Below are positions 18,727 to 27,925 of a stretch of DNA of 64,000 nucleotides, one piece after another (the first letter of the stretch is position 1; each line of letters begins with the position of its first letter). The position numbers and the translations under genes were made by a program. Source of the stretch: Pseudoduganella danionis (lineage in GTDB: Bacteria; Pseudomonadota; Gammaproteobacteria; Burkholderiales; Burkholderiaceae_D); NCBI RefSeq assembly GCF_009720775.1, contig NZ_WNKW01000001.1:558001-622000 (forward strand), read 5' to 3'. The notes below the pieces were generated by a model, which was given only the letters and a program-made list of their open reading frames with translations, made no database searches and was not told the DNA's origin.

Positions 18727-19551
18727 TTAGCCGGCAGCGTGTTCGCGCAGGCCGTGTACGGCCACGATGGTGCGGTCCGCAGCACGCTGCAGCACCACCT
18801 TGCGGTTGCTGGTTTCCTGGTCGCGCTGGTTTTCGCGGTGCCATAGGTGGAACACTTCCGTGCTGAAAGCGCCGTCCTTGCGCATCACCCCCGCATTAAA
18901 CAGGCGCACCACCAGATCGGAATCCTCATGGCCCCAGCCGAGGAAGCTCTCGTCGAAGCCGTTGACCATGTCCAGATCACTGCGCCAGACGCCCAGATTG
19001 CAGCTCTTGATGCGGCGCCAGGTAAAGCGCTTGCTGGTGCGCCACAAGTCGGGCCAGGTGGCCAGCAGTTGCAGCACCTTGTTGGTGTCGCCGCGCACGC
19101 GCCAGCCCAGCTTCTGGCCCAGCGTCAGGCTTTGCAGATCGAGGTGCTGCTGCAGCGTGCGTTCGGTAGCGGCCGGACTGAGCAGAATGCGGCTGCCCGA
19201 TACCAGATAGCCGCGCTGCGCCAGTTTGCGGTGCTGGCTGATAAAATCGCGCTGCGGTACGCAATCGCCGTCGAGGAACACGATGTAGTCGCCATGGGCG
19301 TCCAGCGTGCCCAGATTGCGCGCTCTGGCGGCACGGAAGCCCAGGTCTTCCTGCCACACATGGCGCAGCGGCATGGGCGCACGCGCCTGCAGCGCGGCGA
19401 TGGCCTGCTGCGTGTTGTAGCCGGAGCCGTCATCAGCGATAATGATTTCGAAGTCCTGATCGTCCTGGGCGAAGCAGGCCTCGATGACGCAAGTCAGGGC
19501 ATCAGGACGGTTATAGGTGGTGACGACGACGGAAATAGTGGGCGATGGCAT
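18727..19551 (-). CDS. Family 2 glycosyltransferase
   Basis: Sugar transferase with GT-A fold: ISVVVTTYNRPDAL at the start, nucleotide-binding IIIADDGSG and the metal-binding DGD in FLDGDCVPQ. A C-terminal galactosyltransferase-like motif GWGHEDSDLVVRLFNAG follows. The ATG at 19551 gives 274 residues and a canonical GT2 N-terminus; the longer frame to 19671 would run into the divergent ligase gene. It is next to O-antigen ligase and heptosyltransferase genes, so a role in LPS or O-chain assembly is likely. Donor and acceptor are unknown. Convergent with the response regulator. Confidence 0.88.
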   Translation of the reverse strand: MPSPTISVVVTTYNRPDALTCVIEACFAQDDQDFEIIIADDGSGYNTQQAIAALQARAPMPLRHVWQEDLGFRAARARNLGTLDAHGDYIVFLDGDCVPQRDFISQHRKLAQRGYLVSGSRILLSPAATERTLQQHLDLQSLTLGQKLGWRVRGDTNKVLQLLATWPDLWRTSKRFTWRRIKSCNLGVWRSDLDMVNGFDESFLGWGHEDSDLVVRLFNAGVMRKDGAFSTEVFHLWHRENQRDQETSNRKVVLQRAADRTIVAVHGLREHAAG

Positions 19552-19609
19552 ATTGGAAACTGCGCGCACGAAGGGCAGTCCCGTCGCACCGCATAAAACA
19601 TAAAAATGC

Positions 19610-20866
19610 ATGAATAATAGCTCACCTCCGAATCGCGCCAGCACTGTCTTTATCCACAGCCTGATTTTCATGCTGCCTTTTCTGGCGCTGATCAGCAGTT
19701 TTGGCGTAGGCCTGTGCAGTTTCGCGTTTCTGCTGGCCGCGATTTTCTACCGCCGTCCGGCCATGGCGGCGCTGCGGCCCCATATGCCGGCCGTGCGCCC
19801 CGTACTGATCGCGTTTGCGCTGGCGCTGCTGCTGGCCGTGCTGAACCTGTGCTTCAGCAGCGGCGTGCTGCTGCGCGATATGGAAAAACCCACACGCATG
19901 CTGGCTGCGGCCACCGTGATGCTGACCGTGCTGGCGCTGAGGCCCCAGCGCCGTGCGCTATGGTGGGGCCTGATCGCGGGCTCGATAGCCGGCGCCATCT
20001 TCATTGCCTACCAGCGCTGGGGGCTGGGCGTGGACCGGCCGGGTGGCCTGATTAACTCGATTACCTTTGGCGACATCGTGCTGTGTATGGGCCTGCTCTG
20101 CCTGGCCGGCATGCAGGATTTCCCCGGCCGCGCTGCGCTGTGGCCCGGCCTCGGCGCGCTGGCCGGGCTGTTTGGCTCCATCGCTTCGGGCACCCGTGGT
20201 GGCTGGCTCGCCATCGTGTTCGCGCTGATCGTGCTGCTGCGTTACAGCCACGTGCTGCGCGGCCGTCTGCGCAAGGGCCTGGCCTTGCTGGCGCTGGCGC
20301 TCATGGTGAGCACCTTCTTCATTCCGCAAACGGGCGCCCGGGTGCGGGTGGATCAGGGCATCAACGATGTCGAACAATATCTGAATGGCGGCGAAACCTA
20401 TACCAATGTGGGCATCCGCTTTGAACTGTGGCGCAGCGCCGTGCAACTGATCAAACAGCACCCACTGCTGGGATTGAACCCCGTCAGCGAACGCAGCGAG
20501 CTGCAGGCGCTGGTGGTACAGGGGCGAGTCCACCCTTACGTGCTGGATTTCCCTCATTATCACAACGATATCTTGCAGATGCTGGTATTCGGTGGCGTGA
20601 CCGGCCTGCTGGTGTGGGCGGGTACGCTGGTGGTGCCCATGCTGTTCTTTGTGCGCATGCTGAACTGCCCCGAGGCCAGCCGCAATGGCGCGTATGCGCC
20701 GGCGCTGGCGGGGCTGCTGCTGGTGCTCAGTTACTTTGCCTTCGGTCTGACCGAAGTGATTTTCTGGTCAGTGCGTAGCTGTATGTTCTACGCCCTGATG
20801 CTGTTTCTGTTGATAGGCCTGTGTCTGAATACGCAGTTGCCGCCCGCGAGTGGAGAAAAGGCATGA
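19610..20866 (+). CDS. O-antigen ligase family membrane protein (WaaL-like)
   Basis: Polytopic inner-membrane protein of 418 residues with 10-12 hydrophobic segments and a large periplasmic loop (around residues 235-320). The loop contains the family pattern GIRFELWRSAVQLIKQHPLLG and the HYHNDILQ motif with the conserved His of Wzy_C/ligase proteins. It probably joins O-antigen or another glycan to lipid A-core. The stop overlaps the waaF start (ATGA). A glycan polymerase role is possible, since ligases and polymerases share this fold. Confidence 0.85.
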   Translation: MNNSSPPNRASTVFIHSLIFMLPFLALISSFGVGLCSFAFLLAAIFYRRPAMAALRPHMPAVRPVLIAFALALLLAVLNLCFSSGVLLRDMEKPTRMLAAATVMLTVLALRPQRRALWWGLIAGSIAGAIFIAYQRWGLGVDRPGGLINSITFGDIVLCMGLLCLAGMQDFPGRAALWPGLGALAGLFGSIASGTRGGWLAIVFALIVLLRYSHVLRGRLRKGLALLALALMVSTFFIPQTGARVRVDQGINDVEQYLNGGETYTNVGIRFELWRSAVQLIKQHPLLGLNPVSERSELQALVVQGRVHPYVLDFPHYHNDILQMLVFGGVTGLLVWAGTLVVPMLFFVRMLNCPEASRNGAYAPALAGLLLVLSYFAFGLTEVIFWSVRSCMFYALMLFLLIGLCLNTQLPPASGEKA

Positions 20867-21903
20867 GCCAACTGCGTACCCTGGTGATTTCGCCCAACTG
20901 GATAGGCGACGCCGTGATGGCCCAGCCGCTGCTGCAACTGCTCAAAGCGGCCCATCCGGAGCGCCCCATCGATGTGCTGGCGCCACCGGCCGTATCGCCC
21001 GTCTGGCGCCAGATGCAGGAAGTGGCGGAAGTGCTGGAAACCCCGTTCCGCCATGGCGCGCTACAACTGAAGGAGCGCTGGAAGTATGCGCGGCTGCTGC
21101 GCCAGCGCGGCTATGCCGATGCCTACGTGCTGCCGAACACCATCAAGTACGCATTGATCCCCTGGCTGGCCGGCATTGCGCAGCGGGTCGGTTACAAGGG
21201 CGAGAGCCGCTATGGCCTGATCAACCTGATGCACCATGACGAAACCCCGCCGCGGCCTATGGTGGCGTTCTATGCCGCGCTGGGTGCACCCGTGCTGGCC
21301 CAGCAGAGCGCAGCCACGCGTGCCGCGCTGCCCAAGCCGCGCATGCAGGTCAGTGCCGAGCAGCGTCAGGCCGTCTGCACGCGGCTGGGCATCGATGCCG
21401 TACGGCCCGTGCTGGCACTGGCGCCGGGCGCGGAATTCGGCGGCGCCAAGCGCTGGCCGGCCAGCCACTTTGCCGGTCTGGCCCGTGCCGTGGTGGCGCA
21501 GCAGCCTGCCACGCAGGTGATCCTGCTCGGTTCACCGAAAGATAAGGAAGCCTGCATCGAAGTCGCCAGCCAGCTAGCGGGCGCGCAGGTGTTCAATCTG
21601 GCTGGCGCTACTTCGCTGGCCGAAGCGATTGCGCTGATCGCCGTGAGCAGTGCCGTAGTGGCCAATGATTCCGGTCTGCTGCACATTGCATCGGCGCTCA
21701 ACCGTCCCGTGGTGGCGCTATACGGCCCGACGGACCCCGACCATGCGCCGCCGTTTTCCGATCTGGCCGCGTCGATTTCGCTGCGTCTCGCTTGCGCGCC
21801 ATGCAAGCAGCGCGAATGCCCGCTCGGGCATCAGGACTGCATGGTCAAGCTGACACCGGAGCTGGTGTGGCAGCGCCTGCAGCCTATGTTGGCGGCCCGC
21901 TAG
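20863..21903 (+). CDS. waaF: LPS heptosyltransferase II
   Basis: GT9 enzyme that adds the second L-glycero-D-manno-heptose to the LPS inner core. It begins MSQLRTLVISPNWIGDAVMAQPLL, carries LALAPGAEFGGAKRWP and VVANDSGLLHIASALNRPVVALYGPTDP (the nucleotide-sugar site), and ends with a Cys-containing ACAPCKQRECPLGHQDCM stretch as in WaaF. The ATG at 20863 overlaps the upstream stop by four bases; a longer in-frame start at 20821 lies inside the ligase gene. 346 residues. The 3' end overlaps the convergent esterase gene by 20 bp. Confidence 0.93.
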   Translation: MSQLRTLVISPNWIGDAVMAQPLLQLLKAAHPERPIDVLAPPAVSPVWRQMQEVAEVLETPFRHGALQLKERWKYARLLRQRGYADAYVLPNTIKYALIPWLAGIAQRVGYKGESRYGLINLMHHDETPPRPMVAFYAALGAPVLAQQSAATRAALPKPRMQVSAEQRQAVCTRLGIDAVRPVLALAPGAEFGGAKRWPASHFAGLARAVVAQQPATQVILLGSPKDKEACIEVASQLAGAQVFNLAGATSLAEAIALIAVSSAVVANDSGLLHIASALNRPVVALYGPTDPDHAPPFSDLAASISLRLACAPCKQRECPLGHQDCMVKLTPELVWQRLQPMLAAR

Positions 21904-22618
21904 CATCCGCTACGCCCACGCCCAGTAGCGCAAATGCTGCTTCGGCCACGGATGGTGGCACCAGATGGCCGCCATCGAATTCTGCGTAATGCACCTGATA
22001 GCCTTCGTTGGCCAACTGGGTAGCTAGCGACTGGCCCCGCTCGACGGGCAGCACGGCATCGCCCGTGCCATGGCCGATGAAGATGCGCGGACTGGCGCTG
22101 CGCGCATTGGGCAGCATGCAGCCCGGCGAGAACGCCAGAATATCGCTGAATAGCTCGCCATTCATCAGCCCCACCGACAGTGCATACGAAGCGCCGTCGG
22201 AAAATCCGGCCAGCGTGACGGCATTTGCGGCGATTTCATGGCGCCGCATGACCCACATCAAGGACTGGTCGAGGAAGTCCATATCGGGACCGTAGCCGCC
22301 ACGAAACATATCCCAGCTCGTACCATGGGCCTCCGGTATCAGCAGCAGTGCCTGTTCACGCACTGCATAGCGCAGGGCAGCCGCATCAGCGCCGCCATGC
22401 TGGCCACGGGCGCCATGCAGCAGCACCAGCAGCGACAAGGCCTGTCCGGTGGCGTGCGGAATGTACAGCACAGCTTGACGCTGGGCGGGGAAAGCCAGTT
22501 TGTGTATGCCGGCGGGCAGCGCCAGAGCGGCGCTGGCGCCGTTGCCATAGAGCGAGGTACGGGCCTGCAGCCGCCCGTGGTGCACGGAAGCAGGGCTGCT
22601 CGGTACGGGACTGGTCAT
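21884..22618 (-). CDS. Alpha/beta hydrolase (PHB-depolymerase / carboxylesterase-like)
   Basis: A 244-residue esterase-type protein. The nucleophile elbow is GFSDGAS, the acid is the Asp in GHGTGDAVLP and the His is in FDGGHLVP. The oxyanion segment LLVLLHGARG and the pattern resemble phospholipase/carboxylesterase and polyhydroxybutyrate-depolymerase-like hydrolases. No signal peptide is visible, so it is probably cytoplasmic. Its last codons overlap the end of waaF on the other strand. Substrate unknown. Confidence 0.8.
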   Translation of the reverse strand: MTSPVPSSPASVHHGRLQARTSLYGNGASAALALPAGIHKLAFPAQRQAVLYIPHATGQALSLLVLLHGARGQHGGADAAALRYAVREQALLLIPEAHGTSWDMFRGGYGPDMDFLDQSLMWVMRRHEIAANAVTLAGFSDGASYALSVGLMNGELFSDILAFSPGCMLPNARSASPRIFIGHGTGDAVLPVERGQSLATQLANEGYQVHYAEFDGGHLVPPSVAEAAFALLGVGVADASGPPT

Positions 22619-22844
22619 GGCGACTCCTGCACGATCACGGGGTTAATCCAGTGTAGCGGGTTTTGTCCGGGTGGGTGGATTTCGCAGGTCCGGATAGGTG
22701 GGCCGCCGCCACCAATATTTCTTTTTGCCACAATCAATAAAATTCTCAAAATAAACAATTATTGCCACACGGAAGTTTTTAAAATACACTTTCATTATAG
22801 TGTTTTTAATAAAAAACGTAATTTTGTTGATTTTGGAGAGTATT

Positions 22845-23315
22845 TTGTCCAGTCTAGATCGTTCTGTACTGCGGCTAGCAGCCCGCGCTCTGGTGCTGCT
22901 GGTGGCGGCCACCACGCTGACCGGCTGCGAGGGCCAGCGCCAGGCGCTGGCTGACGTGCTGGCGCCGCCCGATGCGGCCGTCATTGCCCAGCGTATCGAA
23001 CTTGCCGCAGAACGCGAGCAGACCGCTGCCGCGGTGGAAATCGGCACAGGCTTTTTGCAGAAGCATGCTGATCCCGAGGGACTGGTTCATCGTGCGCTGG
23101 TTGGTGCTTATCTGGCCAGTGGCAATGCCATGCAGGCCGCACGGCACATGGAACTGGCTGTTGCTGCTGGCGCAACGGCGGCACCCAAGGCCGCGCCTGA
23201 ATCTATTACTTCCCTTCCCGCTGCCGCAGCCCCGCTGCCGCCGGCCAGCATACAACAGAGCTCGCAAGGAATGAGCGTACAGGCCGGCGATGCTGCAGTC
23301 ACTGTTGGCAAATAA
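22845..23315 (+). CDS. Small lipoprotein with helical repeat, first gene of an exported-protein operon
   Basis: The best start is a TTG at 22845 with GGAG six bases upstream; the frame is open to a GTG at 22800 that has no ribosome site. The signal sequence ends in a lipobox (TTLTGC), so the protein should be lipid-anchored. The mature part (~125 residues) is Ala-rich, with a helical segment resembling a single tetratricopeptide-type pair (AAVEIGTGFLQKHADPEGLVHRALVGAYLASGNAMQAARHMELA), then a Pro/Ala-rich tail. I do not recognise the family. It starts a run of four exported proteins. Confidence 0.7.
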   Translation: MSSLDRSVLRLAARALVLLVAATTLTGCEGQRQALADVLAPPDAAVIAQRIELAAEREQTAAAVEIGTGFLQKHADPEGLVHRALVGAYLASGNAMQAARHMELAVAAGATAAPKAAPESITSLPAAAAPLPPASIQQSSQGMSVQAGDAAVTVGK

Positions 23316-23345
23316 ACCTAGTTGTTCTATCCGGAGATTAAAGAA

Positions 23346-24980
23346 ATGTTCATGAAAAAACTGGTCCTGCCCTGTCTGATCACCGCCTTGTGCGCCGGTT
23401 TGCCGGCTTACGCAGAAACCGTGGAAGCCAAAGGTAGCTCGGAAGAAGTCAGCATTCAGGAAAGTGGCAGTCTGCTCAAGGCGCGTAAGCTGGCCAAGAA
23501 AGCGGCAGATCGCGATGCCGTCATGGCGGCGCTGAAGAACCGCATGAACATCAGCAAGAACAATCCGGCCGTGCAGGAAGCGGTGGATGATCTGGTCAAG
23601 CAATTGTCCGACAATCTGCTGACCAGCTACAGCACGGATGGCGATCTGGTGACGGCCAAGTCGGTGCTTAAGGCGGAAGCCAGCGAAGTATATGAACTGG
23701 CACGTTCGATTGATGGACTGATCTCCAGCAAGGCGCTGGCCAAGATCGTATTCATCATTGACGAATATTTCGGTGTCGGCACGATGCTGGAAGCGGGCCA
23801 GCCGCTGAGCACGGAGATCAAATTCCATCAGGATAAGAGCAGCGCCTCTTCGTCCAGCAAGGCGGCCGCTTCAGCATCGTCGTCCAAGGACGCTATTGCC
23901 GTGGCTGCCAGCTCCAAGAGCGCGGTTGCGTCCAGCGATAGCGCGTCCATTTCGGCGCGCGACAAGGGTTCCTTCAGCGCTAGCGAGCAGCGCGGTGTCG
24001 CCGTGGCCGACCGCTACGGCAATTCCGGCGCGGCCGCCAGCGATACCCGGGTAGCCGGTTCGCGCGATGCGAGTCTGGATGCTAGCCGTAAGTCCTCGTT
24101 TGCCGGTTCGCAGCAATCGAGCTTTGCCGGTGCCGCCAGTTCGGAACGGGCTGATGCGAGTTCTTCCAGCTCGGCTTCGGCATCGAGCAAGAAAGATGTG
24201 ACCGACTTCAGCTTCAAGCAGACCTTTGCCGGCATCGATAATGCCAAACCGTCTGATACCTCGGCGGCGCTGATCGGCAAGGGGCTGGAAGAAGTCGCCA
24301 AGAAATTCGGCCTCGAATACGTTCCAGAGAAAGATATCCGCACCGAAAAAGGTGCGCGCCTGCTGATTTCCGATATGGAGCGTCAGGGCAAGTTTGACGC
24401 GATCACCCAGAAGGCCTCCCGTCAGCCGTATATGGCCAACTATATCGTGTATGGCACGGCCGTGATGAATACTACCGGCAAGACCGCCAGTGGTGACGTG
24501 ACCTGCTCCGGCGCACTGGGCCTGACTTCGTATAACGTGGGCACCAATTCGGGTCTGGTATCGAAGAAGCTGACGCGTGAAGCACAAGGCAAGGTCGATC
24601 AGGAATGCCGTCAGCGTCTGGCTGCTGCACTGTCGGAAGATGCCGCGCAGGCGATCAGTCTGGCCGCTACCAAGGAATTGCAGCTGAAAGCGGTGCAGGG
24701 CGAATCGTTCTATGTATTCCTGCATAGTGCCAAGAAAATCAAGGCATCCATCATGCTGGCCTTCCCTGATCTGCTGAAGTCGATCAGCAAAGAGATGCAG
24801 GAAGATCCTAGCAAGGATCTGAGCTGGTCGGTCAAGGCCAAGGAAGGCTTTATCAACAAACTGCGCGCGCTGGTGGCCCAGATCGCCGAAGAGAATCCCG
24901 ATGCCAAGAATGCCCGCATCATTGTCAAAGGCGGGCAGATCGCGGTGAGTATCGACGGCTCGGCACCGAAAGGCTTCTGA
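23346..24980 (+). CDS. Exported protein of unknown function with long Ser/Ala-rich central region
   Basis: Secreted or periplasmic protein of ~544 residues. The start at 23346 (MFMKKLVLPC) follows GGAG by nine bases; the signal peptide ends AGLPAYA. Residues ~30-150 (EAKGSSEEVSIQESGSLLKA...) faintly recall the N-terminal domain of FlgT/LPP20-like proteins. Residues ~160-290 are a serine/alanine-rich low-complexity linker (SSASSSSKAAASASSSKDA and SFAGSQQSSFAG-type repeats). The C-terminal ~250 residues look folded, with a VYGTAVMNTTG segment and one Cys pair. No family could be assigned. The next gene starts one base after the stop. Confidence 0.75.
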   Translation: MFMKKLVLPCLITALCAGLPAYAETVEAKGSSEEVSIQESGSLLKARKLAKKAADRDAVMAALKNRMNISKNNPAVQEAVDDLVKQLSDNLLTSYSTDGDLVTAKSVLKAEASEVYELARSIDGLISSKALAKIVFIIDEYFGVGTMLEAGQPLSTEIKFHQDKSSASSSSKAAASASSSKDAIAVAASSKSAVASSDSASISARDKGSFSASEQRGVAVADRYGNSGAAASDTRVAGSRDASLDASRKSSFAGSQQSSFAGAASSERADASSSSSASASSKKDVTDFSFKQTFAGIDNAKPSDTSAALIGKGLEEVAKKFGLEYVPEKDIRTEKGARLLISDMERQGKFDAITQKASRQPYMANYIVYGTAVMNTTGKTASGDVTCSGALGLTSYNVGTNSGLVSKKLTREAQGKVDQECRQRLAAALSEDAAQAISLAATKELQLKAVQGESFYVFLHSAKKIKASIMLAFPDLLKSISKEMQEDPSKDLSWSVKAKEGFINKLRALVAQIAEENPDAKNARIIVKGGQIAVSIDGSAPKGF

Positions 24981-24981
24981 T

Positions 24982-27114
24982 ATGGCGCGCCCTAGCTTGC
25001 GCAGCGCCGGCCTGCTGCTATGCACGGCCTTAGTGGCCAGTTCGGCCAGCGCGCTGGATTACTACGTCTATCCTATCCGCGAAATCGAAGGATTGAATCT
25101 GGAAGGTAAGGCGCGTACAGCGCGACCGCTGATCGATAGCCGCATGTATGACGTATTCACGCGCGACGTGCAGAAAAAGCTGCTGGGGGAGTTTGGTGCG
25201 GCACTGGCGGCAGCCTATCCGGCTTCGATCGTGCACGCTACGCAGGTGCGCGATGTGAAAAAGGGAAGTTATGCCTATCTGAGCGAGGGCGTGGCCTGTG
25301 GTCAGGGTAGCTTTGCCGTAGCAGTCAATGCCGCCTATGCAATGGTCATGGGGGTGACGCGCGCTTCGCTGTATGCGGTGGAGAAGGGCGCCAATGTCGA
25401 ATTCCTGATGCCGGTCACGCTCAATGTGCAGGTGCTCAAGGCCGAGCGCTCGAAACTGGCCTACGTGGCCAGCAGCACCCAGTACACCACGGTGGTGGTG
25501 AGCAAGGCGGAGTTAGGGCAGAAGAGTACCGATGCGCTGCTGGCGCAGGCGGTGGTGGCGAATACGGAGAAGCAGATCCGCGCGCTGGTGGCCGATGTGC
25601 GCGAGCATTTCAGTCCGCAGCAGAAGCCGGTCAAACTGACCCACAAGGTGGGTGATTACTGGGTCACGGATCAGGGCTATGGCGTCGGTTTCGCAGCTGG
25701 CGAGGATCTGGAAGCGAGCGACCCCGCCCGCCCCGAGCAGGATGCACTGGTATTCAAGGTGATTAGCACAGATCAGCATTACACCGTGCTCAAGGCGATC
25801 AGTGGGGCGCCCCAGTTAAACGCCAGCTATCAGTTCGTGTTTTCCAGTCTGGGTAGCGATGGCAGCAAGCCGCGCGTGATGCCGGTCTACTCGGCTACAC
25901 CGGAAGGGCAGGCAGGCTATATTGCGGCGGATCTGTTCTCGAAGAATATCGGCTTCAGTGCCCCTTTTACACTGGCGCCGGTGGATATCAATTTTGCCGA
26001 TACCATGGCCTCGGTACGTCAGCAGGCCAACTGTGCGCGGTGGGATAAATATCCGTCCTCCAAGCAGGTGTATGACAGTCGCAGCGATGTGCCGGACTTC
26101 TTCGTCCGCTTCGGCGTCTGGAACACGCCTGTCTTTGTGCAGACGGGGGCGGCCGGTGTGAACAGCGAAGAGAAATTTGGCACGCTGGTAGCCGGTACCT
26201 TGCTGGATAAATCCGGCAATGCGATTTTTTCGGAGCTGGGCAGCGACCAATATGTCATCAAGCGCACCAGCGGCGCGGGGCTGGCGCTGGCCAGTGCCAA
26301 GGAAATCTCCAGCAAGAACGCAGTGGTGGATCTGAGCCAGCGTTTCCTTAAGAACGTGCGTTTCGACGTGCGCGACTATGTGATCAGCGAAGCCCAGCCG
26401 GGACAGTTCATGGTGCAGGGACTGCAGCTGAACGAAGGTCAGGACATCACCTTCGACGTGCTGCATCCGCTGGGCGTGAAGCAGGGTGGTGCCGCAGTGC
26501 TGGTGAAGCTGGCGGCAGAGGCGGCCGATGCGCCGCCGCAGAGCAAGGGCACAGGTACGCTGTTCTCCTACCGTAATCTCGATCCGCGCAATTATCCGGC
26601 CGTTAGCAACGGCGACATCTTCCGCGTCGTGGCAGCGTCACGTGCCGGGGTGCCCGATCTGGCCAGTTGCGGGCCTGTCACCGGCTCTACCGGTAGCCTG
26701 AGCGGCGAGTTTCTCGGTGCCGTAATCGAGCACGCAGTCGGGCACGCGGGCAATTACAACCTGCAGATTACCGATCCGGCTTTCTACAGTGCTGCCAACA
26801 CGCTGTTACACGACGGTTTCTACAAGATGCGGCTAACCCCGCCGCCGGTGCCAGCCGCTTGCTACAAGGGCGGCTATGTACTCAAGGCTGGCGATCGGCA
26901 GTGCAACGCCGAAGGCTGTACTGCCAAGCTCGTACTGGGACTACGCGCCACCATACAAGGCAAGACGGGCGTACTGAAGGATGCCATAGCCGGCGAAAAC
27001 ATACAGATTTCCGGTGCCCATGAAAGCCAGGTGGAGAACCTGGCCGGCTATCAGGCGCTGCAAAGTAGTAGCAACGTAGCATCCGAATTACTGAAACGGC
27101 TCAATGCCAAATAA
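24982..27114 (+). CDS. Large exported protein of unknown function
   Basis: A 710-residue protein with a signal peptide (LLLCTALVASSASA) and a mature start LDYYVYPIREIEGL. Residues ~30-210 are alpha/beta with several Tyr. Residues ~225-500 contain three similar beta-rich modules (KVGDYWVTDQGYGVGFAAGEDLEA, FVQTGAAGVNSEEKFGTLVAG, VQGLQLNEGQDITFDVLHPLG). Four Cys cluster near the C-terminus (CYKGGYVLKAGDRQCNAEGC). No membrane segment is visible beyond the signal. I do not recognise the family. Tight spacing with neighbours on both sides supports one operon and a shared envelope function. Confidence 0.75.
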   Translation: MARPSLRSAGLLLCTALVASSASALDYYVYPIREIEGLNLEGKARTARPLIDSRMYDVFTRDVQKKLLGEFGAALAAAYPASIVHATQVRDVKKGSYAYLSEGVACGQGSFAVAVNAAYAMVMGVTRASLYAVEKGANVEFLMPVTLNVQVLKAERSKLAYVASSTQYTTVVVSKAELGQKSTDALLAQAVVANTEKQIRALVADVREHFSPQQKPVKLTHKVGDYWVTDQGYGVGFAAGEDLEASDPARPEQDALVFKVISTDQHYTVLKAISGAPQLNASYQFVFSSLGSDGSKPRVMPVYSATPEGQAGYIAADLFSKNIGFSAPFTLAPVDINFADTMASVRQQANCARWDKYPSSKQVYDSRSDVPDFFVRFGVWNTPVFVQTGAAGVNSEEKFGTLVAGTLLDKSGNAIFSELGSDQYVIKRTSGAGLALASAKEISSKNAVVDLSQRFLKNVRFDVRDYVISEAQPGQFMVQGLQLNEGQDITFDVLHPLGVKQGGAAVLVKLAAEAADAPPQSKGTGTLFSYRNLDPRNYPAVSNGDIFRVVAASRAGVPDLASCGPVTGSTGSLSGEFLGAVIEHAVGHAGNYNLQITDPAFYSAANTLLHDGFYKMRLTPPPVPAACYKGGYVLKAGDRQCNAEGCTAKLVLGLRATIQGKTGVLKDAIAGENIQISGAHESQVENLAGYQALQSSSNVASELLKRLNAK

Positions 27115-27133
27115 TCACAAAGGAAAGCACAGC

Positions 27134-27820
27134 ATGAAGATCAAAACTCTGGTAATGGCTCTGTCGATCACCGGTGTACTGGCGGTTTCTGCACCAGCTT
27201 CGGCCCAGTTCGGCGGCCTTGGTAGTGCACTGGGCGGCGGTAAATCGGAAGCCAAGGGCGACATCGACGGTCAGGTGAAATCCTTCATGGAACAGAGCGG
27301 CAACACCTATAAGCTGGTGTATAACTCGCTGAAAGCGGTAGAAGCTGCCTACGCGACGGCCGAGAAAGCCGCCAAGATTCAGGAAGAAGTGGCTGCCTTC
27401 AACAAGAGCACCGACCCGAAAGAACAGCAGGCTAAAGCGGCTGAAGCCCTGAAGACAGATGGTGCACTGGTAGCCGAACTGGCCCAGAGCAAGACTGCGC
27501 AGGAAGACACCAAGAATCTGAGCAAGGACAAGCAGAAACTGCTGCTGGCTGGCGTCAGCAACTTCACCATCGCAGCACTGGGGGCCGGTAACCTGGGCAA
27601 GACCGGTGGTGATATCGTCAAGAGCGTTTCCAGCAACCCGATGAGCATGGGTAAAGTCATGCCGGTAAAAGATGCGCTGCCTATCTTGGCCGATACCGTT
27701 AGTGTCTCCGGCAAGTTGCTGCCAGCGCTACTGAAAGTGATGAAAGGCGCGAATCTGTCGGTGCCTGACGTGAAGGCTGAATCCAAGCCGGCCGAACTGA
27801 ACGCCGATATGTTTAAATAA
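27134..27820 (+). CDS. Small exported helical protein, last gene of the unknown operon
   Basis: The start at 27134 (MKIKTLVMAL) follows AAAGGA; the frame extends to an ATG at 27104 inside the previous gene. The signal peptide ends SAPASAQFGG, followed by a Gly-rich turn (FGGLGSALGGGKSE). The rest of the 228 residues is predicted helical and rich in Ala, Lys and Glu with few aromatics (AYATAEKAAKIQEEVAAF). No Cys is present. Family not recognised. A strong hairpin terminator follows. Confidence 0.75.
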   Translation: MKIKTLVMALSITGVLAVSAPASAQFGGLGSALGGGKSEAKGDIDGQVKSFMEQSGNTYKLVYNSLKAVEAAYATAEKAAKIQEEVAAFNKSTDPKEQQAKAAEALKTDGALVAELAQSKTAQEDTKNLSKDKQKLLLAGVSNFTIAALGAGNLGKTGGDIVKSVSSNPMSMGKVMPVKDALPILADTVSVSGKLLPALLKVMKGANLSVPDVKAESKPAELNADMFK

Positions 27821-27851
27821 TCTGCGCTAATCGATTTTCGATCTTCGATCT

Positions 27852-27908
27852 GGGGGCTGGTCGGGCATAGTTGCAGAGGCTGCACATTTGCCCGACTTGC
27901 CCCCTTTT
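27852..27908 (+). terminator. Terminator hairpin related to the 37.7-kb repeat
   Basis: Outer arms of 16 bp (27852-27867 and 27889-27904, two central mismatches) enclose a second small stem (TGCAG/CTGCA), followed by TTTTCTTT. It ends the four-gene operon and faces the convergent rng gene. Its 3' arm TGCCCGACTTGCCCCC differs at only two of 16 positions from the arm of the inverted repeat at 37792-37831, so both belong to one repeat family. Confidence 0.8.
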
Positions 27909-27925
27909 CTTTCGGCGCGCTAGCG

